Of a stretch of DNA of 19,360 nucleotides, positions 9,431-19,359 are shown one piece after another (the first letter of the stretch is position 1; every line of letters begins with the position of its first letter). Source of the stretch: Scleroderma bovista (Eukaryota > Basidiomycota > Agaricomycetes > Boletales > Sclerodermataceae); contig JAYMGJ010000730.1 of the NCBI GenBank assembly GCA_037178675.1, positions 1 through 19,360 on the forward strand, given 5' to 3'. A program made the position numbers and the translations under genes. The notes under the pieces were generated by a model. That model saw only the letters and a list, made by a program, of their open reading frames with translations, was not told the DNA's origin and ran no database searches.

Positions 9431-9968
9431 AGGCCTTGTGAGCTGGTGGTTTCAGTCAAATAATGGAGGTATGGTTCAATTATGGTGGGGATTACAGTAT
9501 GCCAGTTGTTGTACAGCTGGGAAGTAGCCACACTTGGAGCTGAGTTGTGATGGATCTCTTCATTGATGTGGTCATCTCCATGTTGAATATGATCGGTGTT
9601 GCCTGATGCATCCTCAATGATTTCATCCAAGAGAGGGTCATTGGTAATGGGGGAGGGAGGCACAGGCAGCTTGTGATTTAAGAGATCGTCCAGACACTGA
9701 CGGAGGCATTGCCATTTGGCATCTCATCTTGACCTGGAACAACAACGTCAGTTTGTGTTTTTCTTTTGTCCCACCATTTCTTCAGACTTGAGAAATGCTG
9801 GCCCATGCCCAAAATTGTGCTGGGCAATGCACCATGAGTCCCAGGATGGGGGTTCATACTTGAGAGAATACAAGGAAGAAGACATACCAGGTAAGGATTT
9901 ACATGACTAAAATGTCCAGATTAACAAGGAAGGAGGCTCTCTGAGAGGATCCTTGAGACAATATCAAG

Positions 9969-10042
9969 AGGTACGGGAGGAGGGTGAACAGGGTGAGGAT
10001 GATGGGATGAGGGTGAGGAGAGGGTGAGGCAAGGGCAAGGCG
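9969..10042 (+). repeat. Degenerate G-rich repeat (GGGTGAGG-like)
   Basis: A purine-rich stretch has GGGTGA at 9982, 9991, 10011 and 10022, mixed with GGGAGG and GGGCAAGG variants. This is a low-complexity minisatellite-like tract just upstream of the KDZ pseudogene's start. No function is evident. Confidence 0.7.
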
Positions 10043-10835
10043 GCCATATAGACAAAATTATTCACCCCTAAATATGGTTCAGCTTATGAAATCTATATTT
10101 AGTGTAGATCGGAAAGTGCTGGCATGGATGATGGGTCTCTTAGATGCATTGTGTCTGTCACAAAATATATGTCTAATAGATCACTATTGCTTCCGAAAAG
10201 TGGTGCCTAAGGTGGAGTGCTGCAATGAAATCCAGTATTCTTGTGGATTTTGTAGCAACAATACTGGGGCAACAGCAATGGGGTAGCGCAAGCGTACCTT
10301 GATAGCTAGTAGCTGGTTCTTGAAGTTGAGTTGTTTATGAAGTAGTGAGTAATGAGAGAACAGTTGAACTGTATTGAACTAGGTGTTAGACACTGAGTTC
10401 GTTATTATTACATGGGATATCCTACAGGGTATATATACCTGTGGTACATGGTCTGTGCGTAGATAAGTATTATTCTCGCCTATTTCACCATATTCCCATA
10501 TGTAGTAGGTGCAGTTTCCATAAACATAGTTATCTGGAAACGTACCTGTAATGTGCATCAGCATGTGTTATACATGTGCCTTGCATGTGATAGTTCCAGC
10601 TACTTTGTGGAGCCAGTCATGTGATCTACCAGTAATCCAGTTGACACTACTCTGAATCACATGTAACTGTGATCTCTGGAAATCTCCAAGATTAGATTAA
10701 GATAAGATATAATCATACTTTCTTGTCGACAGATTTCTTAATGATTGCTTTTTTGTCCTTTGGAGGAGTTTCAGGTATCTCAGACAATGAGTGTTGGACA
10801 GGGATGGGGGGACCTTGTATGAGACGGTGGCTGTG
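10043..10835. other. Intergenic stretch without recognisable genes
   Basis: AT-rich sequence with short overlapping frames only. A self-complementary GGTATATATACC lies near 10430. I see no coding, RNA or mobile-element signal. Confidence 0.5.
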
Positions 10836-11414
10836 TCACAATTCCCTTGTCACCCCTGGGGGGTTTACAGTAAATTTCCTTTCCGCAGGTGTTGGACTGA
10901 CGGGTAGTGGTACTGTCCGAGAGGCATGTGAACAGGGCCCAGCAGTGGCCCAACTCTCCGGCAATGGAGTAAGAGGACTGTCACCATCCAAAATTTTGGA
11001 AAAGGTGGGTGTTTGAGGCTGGAGTGTGTTGTTATGATCCAGACTGGGGCTGTGATCCATGGCGCGTGGTAGGCTGCCGCTTGAAATTGAAGAAAGTTGA
11101 CTGTCACTATCCCACTGGGCAGGATTAACTGGGATGCGAGGTACAGCATACTGAACCGAGTCATCGTGATCGGTAGGTGAACCCATGATTACGTCAGGGG
11201 GATGTTGAGGTGAGGCAGGCTGTGAAATGGTAGGTTGTTGTAGACAGAGGAGAGGTGCATTTACACATGCTACACATGCTTCGATAGCGTCCGTCTCTGG
11301 TGAATGGCCAGTGTCGTACTTAGCCACTAGGGAGTACTGTGGAGTGATACTGCAGATACATTGTTCACCATCACAACTGGTGAATATAAAATCCCTCAAA
11401 ATCCTGTTGTACAT
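10836..11414 (-). CDS. Hypothetical 192-aa Ser/Pro-rich protein
   Basis: Unrecognised. It opens with a true ATG (MYNRILRDF) shortly downstream of an in-frame TGA. An N-terminal part with several cysteines (SCDGEQCICS, ACVACVNAPLLC) is followed by a long low-complexity Ser/Pro/Asp/Thr-rich tail (SPQHPPDVIMGSP, GDSPLTPLPESW). The tail composition resembles disordered regions of fungal transposon-borne or regulatory proteins, but no domain is visible. A second ATG-led frame just upstream on the same strand (11710-11495, 71 aa) might be an earlier exon, but I could not find a convincing junction. It may be a chance frame. Confidence 0.3.
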   Translation of the reverse strand: MYNRILRDFIFTSCDGEQCICSITPQYSLVAKYDTGHSPETDAIEACVACVNAPLLCLQQPTISQPASPQHPPDVIMGSPTDHDDSVQYAVPRIPVNPAQWDSDSQLSSISSGSLPRAMDHSPSLDHNNTLQPQTPTFSKILDGDSPLTPLPESWATAGPCSHASRTVPLPVSPTPAERKFTVNPPGVTREL

Positions 11415-11710
11415 GGTATACCACGAGCACTCTCATCCGTCCTGTTCTGCCACACGTATCTCTGTGGCAAGAGCAAAGTGTCTGGGGTGTTGCATTATGA
11501 GCGGAGGCAGCCGCTCTGGAGATGACTGCTAGAAGAAAGATGAACAACAGAACTGAGCACAAAAGAAGGGTGACTCGCATTTTTTGTGGGTAATAGCGCA
11601 GAGTTATCTCTGTTCAAGGACGAGTCAACCATGAAGACCTGGGGTACGTAGGGCGAGCCCAGAGTAGTTGGCTGGCCAGACAAACTCAGAATGAAGGGAT
11701 CAGATTGCAT

Positions 11711-13114
11711 TTTGAACTACGGGTCAGTGGATTGGAGAGGAAATTTATACAGTGGATGGCCCTGTGTCCTTAAGACCTTATCGCCCATCATGTGAATGTT
11801 CTAATTAGTTGATCCTTTTGTCCAGAACATGGACTTGAGTTTACATTGGCAGCTGTCCATTCGTCAAAACACCTATTGTACGTCCACTGCAGAAACAGTG
11901 GCGAATTGACCACCTACAATCAGAATCTAGTGGTGATCAAATCGATGAGTACCAGCGTTTGGTCGATACAATAGTGGCGCTCAAGTTGACTTTGGAGTGC
12001 TCTGGAATCACTCTGGAATGGCCATGGACAGGCATGAGAATTCTTAAATTCTGGTGGTGTCTTGAAACTCCGATTAGTGCCATATGTCATGCCGAAACTC
12101 AAACTACTGATGTAGATAAGATAACCATAAACTATTTGATAAGGACTTCTTTTATTTTAAATCAATTAAAGTGCATTTTAGGGCTTAAGGCTCTAATGTT
12201 GCATTTATATCAACATATTCTATAGCTACAAGCTAAGCCCCCATGGCCTGTCACTCCCCCCAGTGTGCGAGTGCCCTGTCGACAGAGATTTTGTAGCTCC
12301 CCGACAGTCCATTCCGCTCCCACCGGCCGTTTTAATCACACCACCTAACATGGGGGGGGAGGATGTGGTGACATATGCTGGAGTCGATCCCGACATGTAC
12401 CCAGCTGCTTCTATTGAGCCCAACAATACCAGCACTCAACAGACCTGCAAGTGCAAGATATGGACTTGCAGTCCCATCGGCCAATTTGATCTCAAAGTTG
12501 CGCATATGCAGTGAACTGTGGTTGGCGATGTGCACAGGCACCTTGTGATGGTCCAGTTCCTAATATGCCCATGTTCCACCAGCCTAGATTCTGTCTAGCA
12601 TCCACATGCATGACTGGGGGAGGGAGAGCGTGAATGCGATGACAGAGGGAAGGTGAGTCCTGCGAGGAAGTGATATTTGTGTGTTGTGAGGAGGGATGGG
12701 TGGGTGCCCATGGGGAGAGGGGTGTACAGAGATGCGGGTATGTACATTGCTGCCGCCTGTATTCGTGGTATGCGTATGGCACTCAGAACAAGAAGGAGGA
12801 ACGTACAGCTGTCTAAGTGCAGTCTGGATGCAAGCATCGTGTGCAAGCCATGCTTGCTTGCGATGTTGTAGACTGTCTTGTGTGTGTGCACAAGTGCACC
12901 GGCTGCTTCAAGTGGAGAAAGGGGACCTGTGATGCATGACCTGAGTGAGAACAAGACAGGGCAAGCGGTGGGCCTGGACATTGAGGCCATTCAAGATGGA
13001 AGATACCTTTAAGGGGCCTCGAAGCACCGAAGAGACGCGTGCTCGAGTGAAGTGGGTTGATTTGGGCATGGGGTACATGAAACGCATGTCCCATCCCTTC
13101 TACCAGCACCTGCA
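11711..13114. other. Region upstream of the Harbinger transposase, no clear genes
   Basis: About 1.4 kb with only short, mutually overlapping frames on both strands. The left terminal inverted repeat and 3-bp target duplication of the Harbinger element should lie here or further left. I could not identify them, because the right terminus needed for comparison is displaced outside the window by the retrotransposon insertion. No clear TATA box precedes 13115. Confidence 0.45.
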
Positions 13115-14636
13115 ATGCCTCGAAAGTCAATGAGAGCTGAAATGTTACAAAAAATTGAGGAATTAGCTGGCAAAGCTTCGGAAGCAAGGCGGAAATACTT
13201 ATACCACCATGACGAGGAAGACAGTGGTGCTGACTCCTCCAGTGATGACAGCGGACTTCTCATCACACCCCCGAGTCCCATAAGTCCCATTCTTTCATCT
13301 GATCTGGAATCCAATGCCAGCGATGACTCAACGACCTCAGTGGAGTTGAGAGACGCACGTTATCACCGTTTTCTTCAGGTGATATGTGCCCTGTATGATG
13401 AAGTCAAAAGGGCTCGGGTTATAAACCCCATTGTGGAACGGCCAATGCATGCCCCACAGCTCCATCTTCTTGAATATTTTGCGGATGACCGTCCACATTT
13501 ATTCCGAAAAAAAGTCTGCATTGACCCACAGATTTTTGACTGCATTCTCAATCAAATCAGCAACCATCCAATATTTCAATCAAAATCAAATAACCCACAG
13601 CTCCCAGTAGCTATCCAACTCGCTATCTTTTTGAACTGTGCTGGCCACTATGGTAATGTGTGCTCGCCAGAAGATGTATGCCAGTGGGCAGGAGTCAGCA
13701 TCAGTTCAGTAATAAACTGTACAAACCATGTTATGATAGTGATCCTTTCCCAGCACGTCACGTTTGTAGACCTTCCTGGGGAAGATTCAGAGGATGCTGA
13801 GAGATCACGCCAGTGGGTGGAGTCCCGATCTTGTAATGCTTGGCGGAATGGCATATTTGTGGCGGATGGATCCGCTATCAACCTGTTTGCAAAGCCATCA
13901 GTTTATGGAGAAACGTTCTATGATAGAAAATTGAGATACTCCCTGAACTGTCAGGTACGTGACAGGTACCATTTTGCATGCAAGTTGCTGATGCCCTGCA
14001 GCTGGTCATGATGCCGCATAATCTTCTTGTGGTTGACTATGGCCTGGGTCACCCAGGAAGTGTTCACGATGCCTATGCATTCCAGGGGACTCAACTCGCA
14101 CAGCGCCCAGCGCAACTCATCCCCAAGGACCATTGGATATGGGCAGATAGCGCTTATCCAACACGAACTTGGTGTGTTGTCCCGTTCAAGGCAACGAGGA
14201 CATCGCCGCTGTCAAGGGAACAGAAAACATACAATCGATATTTGTCAAAAGTACGCACCTTGTTCCCTTGTGTTCCAATGTATGTGATCTTTTCCATCAG
14301 GTCCATGTCCATGTGGAACATGCATTTGCAGTGTTAAAAGGGCGCTTCCAGTCACTTCGCGAACTTCATCTTCAAATCCATTCGCTGAAAGATCTCAGAA
14401 TTGCGATTTACTGGGTGCAGTGCTGTATCATCCTGCACAACATGATAATTAGATTTGAGGAGAGGCTTCAATTGGAGTCAACGACATCTTGGGCAGTGGG
14501 GGAGGATCCTGATGGGGAAGAAACAAATGCTGGGCGGGTGGCGGTGCAGGTGGAAGAGGGAACACCTGGCCAGCGCTTCCGGAAGTCCCTAATGGAAGAT
14601 CTATTTGAGGACCTTGGCTTGTTCGGATTTCACTGA
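13115..14636 (+). CDS. PIF/Harbinger-type DDE transposase, apparently intact
   Basis: Three exons (13115-13954, 14002-14250, 14301-14636) joined in phase 0 give 474 aa and a TGA stop, with no frameshift or nonsense codon. Introns are 47 nt (GTACGT..CAG) and 50 nt (GTACGC..CAG). An acidic Ser/Asp-rich N-terminus (residues 32-80) is followed by a helix-turn-helix-like block (about 183-215, SPEDVCQWAGVSISSVINCT) and the DDE domain: FVADGS (D251), LLVVDYGLGHPGSVHDAYAF (D292/D303), WIWADSAYP (D329) and VEHAFAVLKGRFQSLR (E369). These match HARBI1-like transposases, which cut and paste elements with short terminal inverted repeats. The start ATG is supported by an in-frame TGA at 13058. The enzyme normally needs a Myb/SANT-like partner, and a candidate lies tail-to-tail at 14829-16560. 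Confidence 0.92.
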
Positions 14637-14828
14637 ACGTAGAACTGATGTAGCATTTTACTAACGAAACACGTTTGTGTACAACATACAAATGAACCAG
14701 TAAGTAAGTCCCCCAAGAACTAGCTACAGGGACTTCAAGGAAGATGGAGAATAAATGGGGAATGGGGAAAGTAAGTGTAACAAGGGGGGGGAAGCATCCA
14801 GATGTATGCAAGGTGCTTAGGTACCGGA
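14637..14828. other. Convergent intergenic gap inside the Harbinger element
   Basis: About 190 nt separate the stop of the transposase from the stop of the accessory gene. It presumably holds both 3' UTRs; no clear terminator or polyadenylation hexamer stands out. Confidence 0.5.
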
Positions 14829-16560
14829 TTAATTGGGGGAAAATTCAGCGCCAGTAGAGGGACCAGGGGGGAATGAGGATGATGATGACAACTGACCCAT
14901 GCCCTTTAACTGGATTTGGAGGCGCAACAACTCGATCTGCTGAGAGAGTGTGTTTTCTTCAACTTTCTTCATCTCAAGATCGAGTAGCTTGAGATCATGC
15001 TCACGGCGAAATGTGGCCTCTGCATTGGCGATCTGGGCATTGTGCTCCTCACGCTGTAGATCCAGTTCCTTGCTTCGTAAGGCATAATTGTACTGCAATA
15101 CAGTACGGCGAGTGCGGGAGTCATCCATGTCTTCAGCAAAGGCATCAGTTTCCTTATCTAGATCTTCAATCTTCTTCAAAAGCATATTGCCCGAAGAGAT
15201 TGCCTTGGTGGAAGATGTATCCGTGGTACGGCTGCCTGACCTCTGGCTCGAGGACGAGGCGATGGAATTAGGGGGGCAGGGGTAGGGGGAATGCCTCAAG
15301 AATGAGCTGCGTGAATCCGAAGGCGTGGTCCTTAGCTTCTCCTTGAGGTTGAATGATGTTGATCCTTTCTAGTGGCCCGGGGGAGACCTGGCATTTTCTT
15401 TGGAGTGAGAAGTACAGTTTCCCTGCCAGAAATATTAGGGTATGCCAAACTAGATCATATTACGCACCTGGTCTCCAAGGGTTATGCTTTCCATCTCCTC
15501 CTCTCTATCGTTACGCAAGCCGATACCATCATCTTTTCCCACTCCATTTTCATCACCAAACTGCATTGTGATATCATCATCTCTGGTAGAGTCCATCACG
15601 ATATCTTCATCAACTGCTGCGATGCCATCATCTCCCTCAAGTCCACCCTGATCACCGAAAGATTCCTCTACCTCTTTAGCTGGGTCTTTTGCAGACCTGT
15701 TCTGTAGCAGGCCCAGCATACCATCATCATGGTTGATCTTGTGATGAGACAAAACAAGATCGCTATCGAAAGAAGGGATGTTGTGCCAAATTGAGTCGAG
15801 ATCGGAGTAGTGCAGGAAAATGCGGAGGACGTCAGCTGCATGAAAATTAGCTTACAGAAAGGACAATCAAATGTATTAAAATCATACTTAATAAATTTTC
15901 TGATGGACCTTGAGGTGTAACACCACCACCTGTGCTGGTGAGACGGCTGCGCTGCTCACGATACTTGTTCTTCAGCCTGGAAAGAGTAAGGAGATCAGAG
16001 GTAAAATATGTTGAGAGGTACTTATGTTGACAACCGATTGGTCACTGACGTTGCAAACTTTCCCGCATCAGATGCATATAATGTGGAGTATACCTGATCA
16101 TCTTGGAAGATATACTTGGCAATGACTGCGGTAACATCCTTCTTGTTCTTTCCGGATGGCTTGTCCTCTGGAGAGAGAGTGGGAGGAGGGGTGTTCGATA
16201 AGCGATCGTGGAATAAGATGTTGCAATCAGCGGGATGGTTAAGAATCCAAGCAACTAGCTTATCTGTGCAGGCAGGATCTGTATCCCATTGCACAGAGGG
16301 ACCCTTGGTAGCAGATGTTGCTGCTCCTGTTGCTGGGGACGAGGCTACAACTTTCCCGCTGCTTTTCCACCTTGTTTCTTGCTGGCAGTGGTGGGCATAT
16401 GCCCCCTTGATGGTGCAGCAGAGGGACCCTGAGTGGGAGGACAGGCTGCCAACTTGGTGGATGGCTTCATTGGCTTTCGAGCCTTCTTTGACAGCGTAGG
16501 TTTATTGAAGAGGACTTGCAGACGTGCAGAGCGTCAAGGGAGTGGCCTGGCAGCAGGCAT
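14829..16560 (-). pseudogene. Harbinger Myb/SANT-like accessory protein gene, probably broken
   Basis: The DNA-binding segment VQWDTDPACTDKLVAWILNH and DVTAVIAKYIFQDDQVYSTL, then DAGKFATSVTNRLS, continues after an intron (about 16031/16021-15977) with LKNKYREQRSRLTSTGGGVT and PQGPSENLL. An intron at 15887-15836 leads to ADVLRIFLHYSDLDSIWHNI. I know this arrangement from the Myb/SANT-like partner of basidiomycete Harbinger elements, which binds the element ends and brings in the transposase. An acidic region and, after an intron at 15467-15423, a long coiled coil (about 15160-14890, heptad-like E/L/K-rich) end the protein. Breaks: an in-frame TGA at 16534-16536 after MPAARPLP, a frame change near 16360 after KKQGGKAAGKL, and a TAG near 15370. 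Start choice is uncertain; another ATG lies at 16594. Confidence 0.7.
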
Positions 16561-16597
16561 GTTTTTCAAACTCCGATGGGCATGTGCCGGACATTTC

Positions 16598-16607
16598 TTT
16601 TTTTTTT
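16598..16607 (-). other. Poly(A) tract of the non-LTR element
   Basis: Ten consecutive T on the plus strand, read as A10 on the minus strand, directly follow the 3' UTR (ending ATATCACTTGTCC). The sequence beyond (GAAATGTCCGGC) belongs to the Harbinger accessory gene region. This marks the 3' junction of the insertion. Confidence 0.85.
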
Positions 16608-16719
16608 GGACAAGTGATATCATTATGTAGCCACTGACAAGTCAAGCTCTACATAATACACTATATCGAAAACCCAGTTGGGCATCAGTCCGAGGAAAAA
16701 TGCTCTTATGCACACCCCA

Positions 16720-19359
16720 CTAGTGAGTGGGGTAGTGTGGGGCTCCGTGCACCGCCCGAGGTCCCTGGTGAGCAGGGGGTCGCGGCGGCTTGATACCCAC
16801 TAAAACCTCTGGGTTTGTAATCCAATCTTGTGGTAGGTCTGGAGTCGTCTGAAGGAGTGAGGGAGTCCAAGTTTTCTCAACAAGTTCTCGGGTGATCGGT
16901 TTTCGGTTCCACTTAGTTGTGATGAACTGGTCCAAGAACAGACAGTGGTTTATTTTGTTGGTCCAGCGGTTTATGGTGGTGTTGGTTGAGTGGTTTGTTC
17001 CCTGTATAATGCACTCGCAGCGGAGCACCCAGATGAGGTGGGCAGATTCGGATAGTAGAATTCGAAGGAGGCGGGAGTGGCCAGGGTTAGGATGACCGTC
17101 CTGGTTGAGGGGAGGCAGCGAGATGGAGCCGCAACCTAGGATTGTTCCTAGGTGGATGTCTGGCCACGCTCCAAAGCAGGCTGGCCAGGTTGATTTCACA
17201 TTCGTCCAGATTAAATTGGCGTGCCCTCGTGGGCATTCGAGGAGGATGTGCTCGAGTGACTCTGTTGCCTCGTTGCAGACAGAGCATTGGGTGCGTTGCT
17301 CGTAGTTCGGGATTCTTTCCCAGAATTCCCCAATTTTGAGGGAGCTGTGTAGAGCTCTAAGGAGGAAGGTCTGGATGGGTTGTCTGATGTCCGGGTGCCT
17401 CACCTTCCTCCAGATGTTTTCGTCACGCGGTGGGCCGTCGTTCAGGGATTCCAAGGCACTTCGTGTGCGGTCCAGTAATATTTTAGACCGGCGTGATTCA
17501 GATGGGGAGTCGAGTGACCGAATCAGCTTATAGGCGGCTGCCTGGGTTAGTTTGTTCAGTTTCATTCCTCCTGGTTCTGACAGTATGGGGAAGGTGATAT
17601 CGATGTCATCTGGTATCGGTTTTGCTGCACCTTCTGCGGCAAGTGCATCTGTGCGTTCATTCCCTCTGTTGGAGTTATGCCCTTTGACCCATCTGAATCG
17701 CGTCAGGGCTGATCGGCGTCTCATGGCATATGCTGCCGCTTTTATCCAGGGTGCGTTTGGTACCCTGGGCCATCCTGAGTCCTCCCATTGGGGTAGTGCA
17801 TTGGTGAGGCAAGTGATAACATATTGCGAGTCTGTTACAATCGTTAGGTCTGCGTTCCGGGGTGTGGATTTCAGTGCTACCACCACTGCAGCTAACTCGC
17901 CGACCTGGTTGGATTGGTCATGACCTGGAACTTGTATCGCTCTGTTTAAGGGGTGGTCATCGGCGAACCACACTCTTCCGCCACTTCTGGCGTTGTCAGT
18001 ACCATTTTGAAGGCACGAGCCATCAGTGTAAACTGTTAGTTGTGTGGGTGGGGGTGCGATGAGTAGTGGTCGGTGCAAGGGTCTGGGGTCCATTGGCATG
18101 GGGGGTGCAAGGACCCTGAAGCAGTCAGACAGTGAGTGTGTGGTAACTGAGGGGTTAAAGACAATTTCGTCACCGCAGTGAATGACAGCACGCTGGTTCT
18201 TCTCTAGGCGGTGGTGTGTAAGTGTTAGACCATCATTTGGGGCATTTGAGGATGGGTTGTATAGGGGAGCTAGGTGCTCTAGTAGTGCCTTCGCTGTTTG
18301 TGCACACTTGTGGGGGTTCACACAGCCCTTCTCTCTGTCTATATGACAGGGTTGGCAGGCGCAGTTCCTTCAGGGGCGGTGGTGGATTCTGTCCCTGTGG
18401 CACAGTCTATCACTCATATTGATCAAGTTCTTGACCTTGTGTGCCTTATGGGTTCGCTGCAGGCACTCGTCTTTTGACTTATGGTATGTCCTGGGTGGAG
18501 CTCCCAGATGGTACCATGCTGGGAGCTCGAGCTTAAGGTGTCTGGGTAGTTTTAGAGGTGCAAATGATAGGCTAAAAGTCCTGGCCGTCTTGAGAAGGTC
18601 TAGGACACATCGTGGCAGGGTCCTGGCTGTTCTGCCCTGGGTTGGTGGGCACCATGATGTGAGGCAGAAGTTTGGTTTTTCCATTGTGAAGTCATAGTCG
18701 GGGTGTACGTGATTTATGATGGCGTCAGTGACAAAGGCCCAGGTTGGGCGGGAGGAGGATAGGTCCAGGTATGCTTTCAGCCAGGTTAGACTCACTGCTT
18801 TGTTTCGAGTTGGGATATCAAGCAAAGCTAGGCCCCCTTCATTCTTCAGAGCATATAAATGCTGCAGGCTGAGTGGGGGAGGGGCCGCTGAGCCCCACAT
18901 AAATTCTCTGACTATTTTCACGAGTGCTGATTCAATTTCCATTGGCATGCCTTGGGCTTTGGTAAGGGTAAGGAACTGTGTCATGCCGCCAACAAACATT
19001 TGTATGATGTATCCTTTCGCATCAAGCGATGGGGAGCCTCTATTCCATCTGGCCAAGGTACTTCTCACTTTATCCAGGACAGGGTTTCATGATGTTGACT
19101 CTTTCAGGCCGTTCCCTATCCAGGCACCCAGACATCTAACCACGTGGCCATCTTTTGCAATGCGGATGTCATCGTGAAGTGGTGGGTCTGAAGTGTGGAC
19201 GCATCGGGTAGAGATTACTCTGGCCCTGTGTTCAGGGCTCCCGATTGGGACTATTTCTGTTTTTTCGAGATTGAATCGTGCCCCTGAGGCTAGGCACCAT
19301 TTCGAGAGGATCCGTTGGAGGTTGGTATATGAGTCGGTGTCCGAGAGGAACACCGTTGT
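16720..19359 (-). pseudogene. Non-LTR reverse transcriptase/RNase H ORF2, partial with two nonsense codons
   Basis: A single reading frame runs from the window edge to TAG at 16720-16722, broken by TGA at 19087-19089 and at 18370-18372. The edge begins just after the expected YADD motif: TTVFLSDTDSYTNLQRILSK, then GARFNLEKTEIVPIGSP and VVRCLGAWIGNG. Next come a connection region (IIQMFVGGMTQFL) and RNase H with VYTDGSC (Asp, 18022-18024), GELAAVVVAL (Glu, about 17898), IVTDSQYV (Asp, about 17832) and WVKGHNSNRGNERTDALA (His and Asp). A CSVC...H...C motif lies at about 17286-17233. The first TGA stands where related proteins have Trp; the second stands where Arg (CGA) is expected before RNCACQPC. 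The remaining frame is clean, so the copy is young. ORF1 and the endonuclease lie outside the window. Confidence 0.85.

Larger units (their letters stand above)
5534..9723 (-). pseudogene. KDZ transposase with CxC1 cluster and C-terminal Ulp1 protease, decayed
   Basis: One multi-exon gene can be traced on the minus strand by family motifs and intron phases. Domain order: N-terminal linker, CxC1 cysteine cluster, RNase H-fold KDZ transposase core, helical KDZ C-terminal region, Ulp1-like protease. Inferred introns are 9357-9311, 9080-9043, 8168-8124 (in-frame, 45 nt), 7925-7868, one near 7660-7613, 7238-7189, 6798-6754, 6358-6325, 5838-5795 and 5695-5648. From 7239 to 5534 the phases agree across every junction, supporting a single fused protein. 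In-frame stops lie at 9105-9107, 9096-9098, 7974-7976, 7814-7816, 7474-7476, 6806-6808 and 6650-6652. Frameshifts occur near 9430, 8870 and 8460. The start is unclear because the frame opens only at 9723. The C-terminus beyond a possible donor at 5533 is also unclear. KDZ elements are DNA transposons; this copy cannot encode a full protein. Confidence 0.85.
13115..16597. mobile_element. Harbinger element body, right side interrupted
   Basis: The tail-to-tail transposase and Myb/SANT-like genes make up the two-gene content of an autonomous PIF/Harbinger transposon. The limits given are those of its recognised parts. The left terminus lies somewhere before 13115, and the right terminus is beyond the retrotransposon that starts at 16598 and runs out of the window. 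Confidence 0.7.

Noticed and set aside
11371..11580. 70-aa minus-strand ORF starting MRVTLLLCSVLLFIFLLAVI, resembling a secreted small cysteine-containing protein
   Set aside because: The hydrophobic start comes from a T-rich tract ending in TTCTTCTAG, which looks more like an intron 3' end. There are few cysteines and the frame overlaps other weak frames.
2662..12183. Shared 17-mer (one mismatch) at 2662-2678 and 12167-12183, considered as a terminal repeat linking the two regions
   Set aside because: One such match is expected by chance in a window of this length, and nothing around it extends the similarity.
12226..13000. Several 60-130 aa frames on both strands upstream of the Harbinger gene
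   Set aside because: They overlap one another, have low-complexity composition and lack any family motif.
16892..18062. Plus-strand frames of 60-120 aa across the retrotransposon
   Set aside because: They are antisense shadows of the RNase H and connection-region coding sequence.
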